From the NCBI GenBank assembly GCA_944392655.1, contig CALXXL010000005.1, positions 89,793-153,792 on the forward strand: 64,000 nucleotides of DNA, given 5' to 3'. Shown here one piece after another: positions 6,361-15,592 of this stretch. Source of the stretch: an uncultured Victivallaceae bacterium (GTDB lineage: Bacteria; Verrucomicrobiota; Lentisphaeria; Victivallales; Victivallaceae). The stretch's first letter is position 1; the number at the start of each line of letters is the position of its first letter. The notes under the pieces were generated by a model. That model saw only the letters and a list, made by a program, of their open reading frames with translations, made no database searches and was not told where the DNA came from. Made by a program: the position numbers and the translations under genes.

Positions 6361-8328
6361 TTATAAACAATTAATGTTTAATTCACGCAGAATCTCTTCC
6401 AGATGCGGATTGAGCCAGCCGTCCGGATAACAATCCCACAGCGACTTCTTTAAGCTGCGCAACGCCAGCGTTGCCGAAATCCAGCTGCAGCTCCAGCCGC
6501 TTTCCACACTCCACGCTCCCCAGCCGGAGTCCGCCGCACTGCCGTAATAATCCCACAATTCCCAGTCAAAACCACGCAGCCACGCACCGTTTAAATATGG
6601 CTGATCCTCCGACTCCGCCTGTATCCGGCAGAGGAAACGGCACAGCTTATCCTCCAACTCTGCTGCACCGGAATCCGGACACGCCGCCGCCGCTTCATGC
6701 AGCGATATAAACATGAAGTTCGCCGTATACAATAGATCGCACGCCGGATCGCCGTTGGACTGGATCAGCGCAGCTTCCGTCGTGCCGTAGGCTTCATTGC
6801 TCTGCGGCGACGGAAAGTCGCCCATCTCAAGATCTCCCATCTCTTCCTTTATCGCTCCACAGGGAGCCATCAACCGCAGGACGTCAGATAATATGCGATC
6901 CACCATTAGCCGGTGTTCCTCACTGTCTTCTACCCGCACCAGCCACGCCGCCGTCATCAGCAGACGGGCAACCTCCTGCGACTGACCGTTCGTCCATTTG
7001 AGCCTGGGATAAGAGGACATAAGCCGGGTCATCGCCCGCTTTACCGGAGTGAGAAAATTACTCCAGCCAGTAAGCTTCCACCCCAGCAGCAGCCCCGCCA
7101 GCATCGAGGCCTGATAGTGCGGACTTAAGTGTTCAAAATCTTCATTCCGGTAATAATTTATCTCCCGACCGCCGGTGAACGACTCCGGATCGTCAAAACG
7201 AGGCCGGCGGAAGCCGTTGCGGTTGTTCAGACGCCAACCACCAATAAGATTACGGAGAATCCCCTTGTCCCATTTGTGCTCTCCAATTCCGCAGGCCGTC
7301 AGCAACGCCCCCATGCAGCTGCGCGCATTGCCGGAACAGTAGTAGGCCGGAGTGTTTTCAAAAAATGTGAATTGTCCGTACATCGGCGATGACTCGTCCA
7401 TACAGCAGTTGCCAGGCATAAAAAGATTATCTACCAGCCTGGTTGCCCGGTCAGCCGCCAACGGGTCGCCGTCCAGCAGGTATTTGAGCACATAGACCAT
7501 CGCTACTTCACCTGTGCAGTCGGTTCTGGTCAATTGACGGCGCAGTTGCGAACCATCCGGATATATCTCCGAACAATAACCCTCCGCCACCAGAAGCCCT
7601 GTATTGTGATAGCTGCCCAGCATATAATGGGTGAGAAAATTATAGCATCTCATGAAGGCTTCCAGCTCAAGTGCAGGCGTGACCGGTACGCCATCCGGAA
7701 ACGCCGGACGTACCGCCATAGTGTAGGCAAGGCGACGGTCAGCACCTTCCGGAACCAGAAAACCGGTAATGTATTCCAGAACTTTGAGCCAGTCCGGCTG
7801 CGGCGTGAAACGGCCGCGACGGAAATTGGAAAAGCCACTGTTGATGATCAGAACATTTTTATAGTCAGGATGATGAAATAATAATGGCGTATAATCATCC
7901 GGCAGACCGAATACCGCTTTGCGATAGCCAGCCACTTTTGCCGCCACCAGCAATGGTACAACCTGAGACTTCACTTTACGGCAGCAGGCGGTATGCTGTA
8001 CTAAAATTGTGTCGCCGCTTAATCCGGGAATTGCATCCGCCATCGCTACCGTACGGCGGAACCCGAACGGCTCCGCTTCCTCAAAGTCAACCCCGGAGAG
8101 TTTGTCAGGATATTCAATCAGTAATTTTATACCCGATTGCGCCGCATTACGCCACGATTCAGGAATGATATTGCCGCAGGGGTAAGCCCCGGCCAATATT
8201 GCTACCGCATCGCCGAATGAGGCTTCAGTCAACGCCGAAGCTGTTGAAGCAAGTTTAAAGCCGATTCCATTGTCCGACAGCAGCTTGACAAAGTCATTAT
8301 CTGCCCCGCATCCGGTTATAAACAGCAT
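6361..8328 (-). CDS. Large protein with probable (alpha/alpha) toroid domain, glycosidase-like
   Basis: The 655-aa product has no obvious signal peptide, although MLFITGCG at the start is mildly hydrophobic. The first 200 residues look like an alpha/beta (amidotransferase- or ThuA-like) domain. From about residue 215 on, repeated helical segments rich in Trp, Tyr and Gly (for example WDYYGSAADSGWGAWS) suggest an alpha/alpha barrel as in many glycoside hydrolases and lyases. The start has AAGGAAAG six bases upstream. It follows 8414-9454 on the same strand and probably forms an operon with it. Its last 35 codons are duplicated at 3282-3386. The substrate is unknown. Confidence 0.78.
   Translation of the reverse strand: MLFITGCGADNDFVKLLSDNGIGFKLASTASALTEASFGDAVAILAGAYPCGNIIPESWRNAAQSGIKLLIEYPDKLSGVDFEEAEPFGFRRTVAMADAIPGLSGDTILVQHTACCRKVKSQVVPLLVAAKVAGYRKAVFGLPDDYTPLLFHHPDYKNVLIINSGFSNFRRGRFTPQPDWLKVLEYITGFLVPEGADRRLAYTMAVRPAFPDGVPVTPALELEAFMRCYNFLTHYMLGSYHNTGLLVAEGYCSEIYPDGSQLRRQLTRTDCTGEVAMVYVLKYLLDGDPLAADRATRLVDNLFMPGNCCMDESSPMYGQFTFFENTPAYYCSGNARSCMGALLTACGIGEHKWDKGILRNLIGGWRLNNRNGFRRPRFDDPESFTGGREINYYRNEDFEHLSPHYQASMLAGLLLGWKLTGWSNFLTPVKRAMTRLMSSYPRLKWTNGQSQEVARLLMTAAWLVRVEDSEEHRLMVDRILSDVLRLMAPCGAIKEEMGDLEMGDFPSPQSNEAYGTTEAALIQSNGDPACDLLYTANFMFISLHEAAAACPDSGAAELEDKLCRFLCRIQAESEDQPYLNGAWLRGFDWELWDYYGSAADSGWGAWSVESGWSCSWISATLALRSLKKSLWDCYPDGWLNPHLEEILRELNINCL
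6377..6481. repeat. Direct repeat DR-R (105 bp) at the 3' end of the 655-aa gene
   Basis: Partner of 3282-3386, with 103 of 105 bases identical. It lies inside the coding end of the intact gene at 6361-8328. Beyond it the gene receives a different tail (residues NINCL and stop), while the displaced copy ends in L and stop, as expected if the segment between the repeats was inserted at the gene's 3' end. Confidence 0.88.
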
Positions 8329-8413
8329 GATTCGCTTTCCTTCAGGTATAAAATTGTCAGATTATACCGGAATATAACCCCAGAGAACTTTTTCGCAACG
8401 GAAGGAATGAAAA

Positions 8414-9454
8414 TTATGCCGATTTGCGGCGTATCAGGCGTTTGGCAACTTGCTGAATGATTATCATCACGATAATCACTGTCAGAAATATATATAATAA
8501 TTTAATGTAACGGCTGACTATGATCGGATGCTCTATCTCCGGTTCCGGCTCCGGCTCAATCTCGCTCTCCGGATGACTGTACATGGAGAACCCCAGTGCC
8601 AGATTTCTCAGTTCATTGGGTTTTACGGTCGCTTCTTCAAGCGCATCAAAGGCCGGGGCGGGCTTGTCCATCGGAATAACCCGGTTAAAACCATCGCCAT
8701 ACGCCATTTCACCGTCTTCACCGTAATATACAATCCGGTATATCACCGGACACTCCGGAGCTTTAGCAAAAGTTACCGCGATCCCCCCATAATGCTTTGA
8801 ACGCAATTTTTCAAGATTTTCCGCAATAAACTCCTTCGGAAAATACCACTCTTCTTCTGTTAGAACCGGAGGGGCATCAAGCCCTTTGAAACGTTCGTCG
8901 AGAAATACTTCGACTTCATCATAGGCGGAAATGTGATTTAACGGCACGCTGTCCATTGCCTGGGCCAATGCCGGATATTTGGCTGTCAAGATATAGCATT
9001 CAACGCCGTTGATTTCGGTTTCACTCAACGTATACTGCGCCGAATTAAACCGCTTTTCCAAAAGCATATTGTACACCATGGTCAGCCAACTGAATTCAGC
9101 GGATGGCATAAAGAGAATCGTATTTTTTATCGCTTTTTCCGGAGTAGCTTTTTCCGACTGCCACCACCAGTTGCCGAATGCCGGCGGCGCGGCAGTAGTA
9201 ATACGCCACAGATGGTCAAATGCACGGAGCGTTTCCCACATACATATGCCGTTGTAAAGCAGATACCGCCCTTCATCTCCCCAGCTGGTAATCTCGCCGT
9301 CAGATGAGATTCGATACATATCTTCAAGGACAAAAGATCCATTGGCCATATAATTATATGATTTGGTCAGCAGTTCTCTTATCTCGTCCCGGTTCTGCCC
9401 ATGCACCGCAAATATCCAGCCGAATAATATCACCAGCAACAGAAATCTTTTCAT
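8414..9454 (-). CDS. Exported protein with C-terminal membrane anchor (LolA-like layout)
   Basis: The 346-aa product has a signal peptide (MKRFLLLVILFGWIFAVHG), a soluble region of about 280 residues, an acidic Pro-Glu linker (EPEPEPEIE) and a C-terminal transmembrane segment (YIFLTVIIVMIIIQ) followed by KRLIRRKSA. The layout and the NGVECY-I motif recall the protein of 3492-4400, but overall similarity is low. The soluble part is probably periplasmic and held at the inner membrane. It sits 85 bases upstream of the toroid-like gene on the same strand. The function is unknown. Confidence 0.78.
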   Translation of the reverse strand: MKRFLLLVILFGWIFAVHGQNRDEIRELLTKSYNYMANGSFVLEDMYRISSDGEITSWGDEGRYLLYNGICMWETLRAFDHLWRITTAAPPAFGNWWWQSEKATPEKAIKNTILFMPSAEFSWLTMVYNMLLEKRFNSAQYTLSETEINGVECYILTAKYPALAQAMDSVPLNHISAYDEVEVFLDERFKGLDAPPVLTEEEWYFPKEFIAENLEKLRSKHYGGIAVTFAKAPECPVIYRIVYYGEDGEMAYGDGFNRVIPMDKPAPAFDALEEATVKPNELRNLALGFSMYSHPESEIEPEPEPEIEHPIIVSRYIKLLYIFLTVIIVMIIIQQVAKRLIRRKSA

Positions 9455-9559
9455 GGCAAAAAACTTTCCATAATATTGATATAAGATATTTTCAGTATAG
9501 CATAAATTATTATATTTTGCAATATGACATAGTTATTTCGCATTTGATAAAACGACAAT

Positions 9560-9588
9560 TTGCAATCTCTTAATTAAGAGGATAAATT
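9560..9588 (+). promoter_or_regulatory. Sigma70-type promoter before the secreted serine hydrolase
   Basis: TTGCAA (9560-9565) and TAAATT (9583-9588) are 17 bases apart, with the spacer holding the inverted repeat CTCTTAATTAAGAG. The spacer palindrome could be an operator. The leader would be about 44 bases, with AAGGAG before the ATG at 9639. Confidence 0.4.
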
Positions 9589-9638
9589 CTGATGTTATCG
9601 CAAAACTGTTATGTGGTAAAGGAATAAGGAGAAATAAA

Positions 9639-11705
9639 ATGAATTTGCGGGTGATTGCATGGTTGGCCGGAGCATGGCTCGGAGTTATCGCGGCGGGCGT
9701 GGAGTTACCGCTTAACCGTTTCCGCGTTGCAGGACCGATACCGGAGGCGCAGCTCGTCGAAAGCGAGGCGGACAGATTCCTCGCGCAGGATATGGAGTCG
9801 GTTTGCGGATTCAAAGTGCAGGAGTATGTCAATCCACGCAATCCCGATGTGGATGGACTATTCTTCCTCGAATTCTTTGACCGGATCCCTGAGGAGAGGG
9901 CGGTGGCATACGCCGCAACCGAGGTGGAGATGACAGCCCCGTGCCGCTACCTTATGAAACTCAATACCGATTTCGACGTTGAAGTTTATATTAATGGGGA
10001 AATGTCTTTCAAGACCAAAGGTCCGTCGTTCGGCAATCTGTTTTTTGTCGATTTCAAGACCGGTAAAAACCGCATCGCAATTAAAAGTCCGCACGAAAAG
10101 GGATTCTGGGCGGTCGTATTGTCTGCGATCGATGGACCGTTGACCAGCGAGGAGGAGGTACGACGCGCGGAAGCATGGATGCGCGTTGCCGGGATCGTCG
10201 GCAAATTCTCCAACAACCAGCCTGCAATTGATGGATTCTGGATCGGCTCAGCCGGAAAACAACCCGAACTTAAGTGGATGGATGAGGAAAATGCCCGGCT
10301 GTTCTTCGGCGATGAACCGCCTGAAATAAGCTGGTTCGATTCCCAAATGCAGCCATGCGTTGATTTTGAACGTCAGGGGCTCTATTACGCTTTGATTGAA
10401 GATACTAAGACCGCTTTCGGTAAACCATACAAGGCGTTGTACGCCTACTATCTGATGCCGGGCGAATGGCGGGAGCATCCAAAGATTATCGCGATTGAAA
10501 AGGCGTTGCGCTACAATGAGCCATTTGACTGGTTCAGTTCCAACTGGGGCATGAATCCGGAACGGCTGAAATGCTATCTGGAAGAGGGCGACCGCGACGC
10601 GCTGGACGAAATGTTCCGCGCCGCTGTTTCACAAAATTTGCTGGATTGGCGGCAGCAGAATTACCCGGTCGAACAGGTGAAGCTGGCTCCGCCAATTGAA
10701 CTCGAAAATCCCGCGCCAACCCTCCGTTACGGAAGTTGCAGTGAGGCGGGCTTCAAACCAGGCAGCGAACTGGCTTTCGACGAACTATGCCGTCAATGGT
10801 TCGAGGAGAGTCAGACCCCGTTCTATACCATTATCGCCCGCAATGGCGTGATCGTTTACTCCAAAGGGTATGGCGAACTAAACGGCAAACCGATGTCCCC
10901 CGATACCCGTTGCAGTATGGCCAGCATCTCCAAACTATTTACCGGGATTATGTTCGCCCCATTTATGGATCAGGGGCTGATCGATCTCGACGAGGATATG
11001 CGCCGCTTTATGCCGGCTTTAGCCAATACCCTGGAATGGCAACTTACTCCGCGACGCTGTTTCAACCATACCTGCAACTTTGACGGGCACGGCAATTTCG
11101 GCGGTATCCGCAATATCTTCGCCGATTACGGTATCGCCCTCTGGCTGCCAGGCGTACAGCCAGGCAGTGAGTGCAATTACAATGGCGTCGGCCCCAATCT
11201 GATGGCAATGTATATGATGTACGCTACCGGAACCCCAATAAATAAACTCTTTCAGGATTACTATTTCCGCCGCATCGGAATAACCACCATAAAGGGCGAT
11301 GATCAGGGCGGCGGATATGTGGCCGGCGCAATGGATATGGCAAAACTCGCCCAGCTGTTGCTCAACAAGGGGGCTTACGGCAAATGGCGGTTCTTTTCCA
11401 CCAATACCTATAATGCTATGATGCCGCGCGACCTCTTGAAAGACAATCCCGGATTGAAGCTGACTACCACCTGGTTCTACGGCCACTACGGCGTGGGGAT
11501 TCACCCGTTCAGCAATCCATCAGGCGAATCGGACAAGCCAATCTATTACGGGCACGGTTCGGCGACATACTCGGTCTTCCTCTTTGATCCGGTACATCAG
11601 ACCATGATTGTTCAGGCGCGCAACAGCAACCGCACTCCGGAAATCAACGACAAGTTCCGCTATCGAATTGAAGAGCTGGTGTGGAAAAGCATTGCCGCTG
11701 AATAG
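9639..11705 (+). CDS. Secreted beta-lactamase-family serine hydrolase
   Basis: The 688-aa product begins with a signal peptide (MNLRVIAWLAGAWLGVIAAG). The first 350 residues include a beta-sandwich-like part, and the C-terminal 330 residues form a class C beta-lactamase/DD-peptidase-type domain. SMASISKLF carries the S-x-x-K nucleophile pair, CNYNGVG stands at the place of the Y-x-N motif, and YYGHGSATYS at the place of the KTG/HxG motif. It probably acts on peptides or esters in the periplasm. True beta-lactam resistance is not implied. The start at 9639 has AAGGAG six bases upstream. It converges with 11746-12654. Confidence 0.85.
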   Translation: MNLRVIAWLAGAWLGVIAAGVELPLNRFRVAGPIPEAQLVESEADRFLAQDMESVCGFKVQEYVNPRNPDVDGLFFLEFFDRIPEERAVAYAATEVEMTAPCRYLMKLNTDFDVEVYINGEMSFKTKGPSFGNLFFVDFKTGKNRIAIKSPHEKGFWAVVLSAIDGPLTSEEEVRRAEAWMRVAGIVGKFSNNQPAIDGFWIGSAGKQPELKWMDEENARLFFGDEPPEISWFDSQMQPCVDFERQGLYYALIEDTKTAFGKPYKALYAYYLMPGEWREHPKIIAIEKALRYNEPFDWFSSNWGMNPERLKCYLEEGDRDALDEMFRAAVSQNLLDWRQQNYPVEQVKLAPPIELENPAPTLRYGSCSEAGFKPGSELAFDELCRQWFEESQTPFYTIIARNGVIVYSKGYGELNGKPMSPDTRCSMASISKLFTGIMFAPFMDQGLIDLDEDMRRFMPALANTLEWQLTPRRCFNHTCNFDGHGNFGGIRNIFADYGIALWLPGVQPGSECNYNGVGPNLMAMYMMYATGTPINKLFQDYYFRRIGITTIKGDDQGGGYVAGAMDMAKLAQLLLNKGAYGKWRFFSTNTYNAMMPRDLLKDNPGLKLTTTWFYGHYGVGIHPFSNPSGESDKPIYYGHGSATYSVFLFDPVHQTMIVQARNSNRTPEINDKFRYRIEELVWKSIAAE

Positions 11706-11707
11706 AT

Positions 11708-11739
11708 AAAAAAACGCCGGGCGGCAGTGCCGTCCGGCG
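11708..11739 (-). terminator. Intrinsic terminator of the minus-strand hydrolase gene
   Basis: A GC-rich hairpin (11715-11739, CGCCGG-x-CGGC / GCCG-x-CCGGCG) is followed on the minus strand by seven T residues. It lies between two convergent genes and serves the gene ending at 11746. Confidence 0.75.
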
Positions 11740-11745
11740 GTGATT

Positions 11746-12654
11746 CTATTCTTCCTTTAAGGCGGACATAAGTTTGCCAAGGTCACCATTATAGGAGTGG
11801 ATCGCTATAACCCGGTTGTCCACGGGATTGATGTAGAGATACTGCCCAAGCATCCCGGCTTTGGCAAAGCCACCATCGCCGGTCGGCAGAAATTCAAACT
11901 GCCCCAGCGCTTTCCGGACAAACTCTTCCGACAATATCCGTTTGCCGTTATAGACCCCGTTCTGCAAATAGAGCTGTCCCAGCTTCGCCATGTCCGCCGT
12001 CGATATGTATAACCCAGTCGCTCCAATCGGATAACCGTAAGGGCACTTCGAAAACGCATACTCCCGGAATTGCAACGGCACCAATACCTCCTCAATCAGA
12101 AAATCATCCAGCCTTTTGCCCGACTTCTCCGTCACCACCCGCGATAGCAGGTAATAGGCGGCATCACTGTATACCGATACCGTGCCGGGGTCGTATTTCA
12201 ACGGTTTGCTTAACACAATCGAGAGAAAGTCATCTGTGCCATAGCTTAAAATATCTTCGCAGTCGATATCCAGAAAACCATACTCAAAACCGACCATGTG
12301 GCGCATCACATCGCTTATCTTCACCTTTTTCCACTTTTCATCAAAACCTTCCGGAAACTTATCCGCAAAAATCGGGTAGACCGGATCGTCCACCGACAGC
12401 AACCCGCGGTCTTCCAGTACCCCCAGCGCCGTTACTACAAACGCTTTCGTCACCGAATAACTGTTGTGGCAGTGTGATGACGGGACAATGTCAATATTCC
12501 GGCTTACCCCATCCTTGATTTCGCAGATCGAGTATACGCACATATTATCCTGCTCCGCAATAGCACGCATCCGGTCCAGCACCGCCGAACCGCTATCTTC
12601 CGCTCTGACCAGCATCGCCGCCCCCATTAGTAATATTCCAAGCAGTTTTTTCAT
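11746..12654 (-). CDS. Secreted serine hydrolase, beta-lactamase/DD-peptidase fold
   Basis: The 302-aa product has a signal peptide (MKKLLGILLMGAAMLVRA) and a penicillin-recognising fold. NSYSVTKAF contains the S-x-x-K nucleophile motif and VYSDAAYY the Y-S-x motif (Y-S-D here instead of Y-x-N). No clear KTG triad is seen near the end, where HSYNGD may take its place. It begins 30 bases after the PHP gene and probably shares its transcript. Class C beta-lactamase-related hydrolases of this size act on many esters and peptides, so the substrate is open. Confidence 0.85.
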   Translation of the reverse strand: MKKLLGILLMGAAMLVRAEDSGSAVLDRMRAIAEQDNMCVYSICEIKDGVSRNIDIVPSSHCHNSYSVTKAFVVTALGVLEDRGLLSVDDPVYPIFADKFPEGFDEKWKKVKISDVMRHMVGFEYGFLDIDCEDILSYGTDDFLSIVLSKPLKYDPGTVSVYSDAAYYLLSRVVTEKSGKRLDDFLIEEVLVPLQFREYAFSKCPYGYPIGATGLYISTADMAKLGQLYLQNGVYNGKRILSEEFVRKALGQFEFLPTGDGGFAKAGMLGQYLYINPVDNRVIAIHSYNGDLGKLMSALKEE

Positions 12655-12683
12655 GTTCGTTGTTTCTCCAGCAGGCTTTACGG

Positions 12684-15395
12684 CTATTTCAGCTCCGCAA
12701 TTTCATCGGCTGAAAGCATGTGATTGTACAGGGTAACCTTTTTGACCGCCGGAGACAGTTTCAACGGCGCATTGTTGTTCATGATGTCCACAACGTTGAA
12801 GTCGCCGAAGTTGTCCGCAACCTTTTCTCCATCAATATACAGCGCGCCGCCAAGGTATTTGTCATAGGTGAATGCCACATGGTAACTCCTGCCCGGCTCA
12901 AGCTGCGGGCCAAACGCCTCAACCCGGTCATGGTAATTGTCAATACTGTCCTCTATCTTCGCCTTAAGCTGGGCGGTATCTGTCAGATAGAGCATGACTT
13001 CACTGTATTTCTGCTCCCGGAACATTACCAGTGTCTGCGCCGGGTTTTCCTCCGGAACAGTGATCTCTGCCACAATGGTTATGCCACGCGTAATTTCAGT
13101 CGGCACTTCATGTTCGCCAGCTCCTTCAAAGGTGCCGATAAAACCGTTCCGGCGCAGCGTAACCGCTTCCGGCTCAAGTTTGCAGCCGGAGACTTCCGCA
13201 TTAAGAATCGCAGTATAATCACCCAATTCTACCGCAGCTTCCGGAATCAGAGAGAACTTCACCGTCTCCGGTTCGCCATCGTTCAACTCCAGCTCTTCCG
13301 GCAACGCCGATTTCAAACGCCAGTTTTCCGGAAGTTCGAGGTTGAATTTCGCAGTACAGCTTTTGGCGCTTGCCGGAATAATTGTCAGTTCAAAATCGTT
13401 ATCATTATTCAACGCCCGCACCTTCAACTTGGGTTCACGCAGCGGCAGCCGGAACCGGGCACTCTGGCGACTGCCGTTATCCATGCTGGTTACCGAGGCG
13501 AAAAGTATCGCTTCCGGTATCTCTGGAACATATTCGTCCCCCACCAGAGTGGAGTTCATCTTCTTTTGCAATGTAAACGGCTTTATCAAGGTAACGTCGT
13601 ATTCTGCCGTAAGCGTCCGGCCATCACGGTTGGAGGATTGCTCCTTTTTGACCTCTTTTACCTCAAAGTAGGGCTGATAACGCTCGGGAATCATCAGTTC
13701 CGGTTTCAATTCCGCCTCGCTCCAGCACGGGAAGAAGCTGTGCAGCGTAATACGGTTCGGAACACCCAGCTCCAGCGTGGCATCGGCACATTCAATGGTC
13801 GGTTCAGCAGTGAAAAACGGCGGGCAGAAGATTTCCGGACTGTTGTCCTTTTCTATAATCAAAGCCGTTGCGCTCCATAAATTCCGGCAGAAGTCGCTAT
13901 CATAACGCGGAACTCCACGGAAGGTCAGTTGCTGGACTCCACCATCGGTCGAGAACTTAAAGGTATTGAGCCGGTAATCACCGCTCTTTACCGGTACGCC
14001 GCTTAAAACCGTCCGCCCGTTCAGGGTAACCAACAGTGTGGATGGTTCGTAAATCCGCGAACCGCTTTCTCCCGTGAGCAGAGTCGCTTTATAATTTCCT
14101 TCAGGCAGATTGAACAGCAGCGTCCCCGGCAGTTCAGCTCCGACAAAACCACACTGCAAATCGTGCAGGCCGTTCAATGCCGTTTCGCCATTTTTCAACA
14201 TACCACTGCTGCGCCAGCCGATGTTTTCGCCGTCAAATGCCGTGTCGGCATTGACCGTGGTGAAGTTTTCCGCTTCTCCTCCAAATTTTACCGCCAGGAC
14301 CGCATTTTCAGCCTCTTTCGCGTACTCTTCCAGCTGCGGCGCAAAATTTTCCCGCGCAACTATATCTTCCACCCAGACCGGCTGGCACAGGGCAATCTGA
14401 CCCGGCGTGACAAATCTGGAGGGCTCATCCTGCGCATTGTCGCCAATCCGCACCCGGACATAATATTCGTCGCCTTTAATCGTGTACTCCGCTTCCAAAC
14501 CCTCGACTTCATGCAGAATACGGCCGTTGCGGCCAATGAATTTGATCCGGTAGGACTGCTTATCCTGCGGTTTGACTTTTACTTTGATCGTCCGGCCGTC
14601 AACTTCATAGCTTTCAAGTTCAGGACCGGTCGAGGCGTAGAATTTACCCAGACGGAGCGATTCCAGCAGATTTTCACGATTCAAATCCGAAACTTTACAC
14701 ACCGTCCAACCATACCCCGGAGCACTCGCCGCCGGTGTGTAGTTGTAATAGTAATGCGCGTCATCTGTACAGGAGCCGTAAACCCGTTTGCCCGCCGACA
14801 GCAGAATGTCCCAGATCTGTTCCACACTCGGCCGCGAAAGATCACCGTAATTGTTACAGCTGGGATCCTGATTCACTATTTCAAAAATATAGGGATCGTC
14901 TATCTGAAGCAGTTCGCGGTAGTCGAACGACCAGAGGAAATTCGGGTGGTTGACGTGCGGAACCGCTCCCAAATCCCAGATATTGCGCACGTTTGTACGG
15001 ATTTCATCCACTATCGTCCCGGTATAGGCGGGCATTAAGGGAAATTCTATTCCCAAAGCGTTAATGTGTACCTCAATGGGACGGTCAAAACGGTTGTGCT
15101 GGACTATCGATAATTCGCTGCCGGGCAATGACATAAAGTCATTCAACTCCGCATCGTCAAACATATCTGCCGGATTGAACCAGCCGCCATAGCACCAGTC
15201 AGCAATGTGGTCGGTGAAAATACAGACGTTGAACCCCTTGCTGTTATAAATCTGCGCCGCCTGCAACGGAGTGGCATTGCCGTCCGACCGCGTGGTGTGC
15301 ATATGAAATTCACTTTTTACAAACCGTTCGTTATCTCCTGCATTTCCCAGCATAGCAACCCCCATCATTAACCCAATTGCCGCAAGTTTTTTCAT
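12684..15395 (-). CDS. Secreted PHP-domain protein with C-terminal LamG-like domain
   Basis: The 903-aa product begins MKKLAAIGLMMGVAMLGNAG, a signal peptide. GGAG lies eight bases before the ATG at 15395. An in-frame ATG at 15431 precedes that site and is unlikely. The N-terminal third is a PHP metallo-phosphoesterase-type domain, with metal ligands in EFHMHTTRSDG, FTDHIA, HVNHPNF and DDAHYY. The middle holds beta-sandwich modules. The last 170 residues resemble a concanavalin A/LamG domain (GALYIDGEKV). Hydrolysis of a phosphate ester outside the cytoplasm is inferred from the family. The neighbouring serine hydrolase at 11746-12654 follows in the same operon. Confidence 0.82.
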   Translation of the reverse strand: MKKLAAIGLMMGVAMLGNAGDNERFVKSEFHMHTTRSDGNATPLQAAQIYNSKGFNVCIFTDHIADWCYGGWFNPADMFDDAELNDFMSLPGSELSIVQHNRFDRPIEVHINALGIEFPLMPAYTGTIVDEIRTNVRNIWDLGAVPHVNHPNFLWSFDYRELLQIDDPYIFEIVNQDPSCNNYGDLSRPSVEQIWDILLSAGKRVYGSCTDDAHYYYNYTPAASAPGYGWTVCKVSDLNRENLLESLRLGKFYASTGPELESYEVDGRTIKVKVKPQDKQSYRIKFIGRNGRILHEVEGLEAEYTIKGDEYYVRVRIGDNAQDEPSRFVTPGQIALCQPVWVEDIVARENFAPQLEEYAKEAENAVLAVKFGGEAENFTTVNADTAFDGENIGWRSSGMLKNGETALNGLHDLQCGFVGAELPGTLLFNLPEGNYKATLLTGESGSRIYEPSTLLVTLNGRTVLSGVPVKSGDYRLNTFKFSTDGGVQQLTFRGVPRYDSDFCRNLWSATALIIEKDNSPEIFCPPFFTAEPTIECADATLELGVPNRITLHSFFPCWSEAELKPELMIPERYQPYFEVKEVKKEQSSNRDGRTLTAEYDVTLIKPFTLQKKMNSTLVGDEYVPEIPEAILFASVTSMDNGSRQSARFRLPLREPKLKVRALNNDNDFELTIIPASAKSCTAKFNLELPENWRLKSALPEELELNDGEPETVKFSLIPEAAVELGDYTAILNAEVSGCKLEPEAVTLRRNGFIGTFEGAGEHEVPTEITRGITIVAEITVPEENPAQTLVMFREQKYSEVMLYLTDTAQLKAKIEDSIDNYHDRVEAFGPQLEPGRSYHVAFTYDKYLGGALYIDGEKVADNFGDFNVVDIMNNNAPLKLSPAVKKVTLYNHMLSADEIAELK

Positions 15396-15592
15396 TTCAC
15401 TATCTCCATGTGATTTATCTGTTTCCTGCATGTTTTACGGTAATATATACGGTGCAAAACATTTTGCAACCGATACTTACCCGGAATTTTTCCGGAAAAA
15501 ACAGAACTGATTTGCTTTTTTATTTTTATCATGCTAATTTAGTCTGAACTTTATTCCAGAATAATATGTAAGCAAGCGGAGGTTTCAGCAAA

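Noticed and set aside
12720..13880. 386-codon open frame on the plus strand opposite the PHP gene
   Set aside because: Composition is typical of an antisense frame, and the minus-strand protein has clear motifs and a signal peptide.
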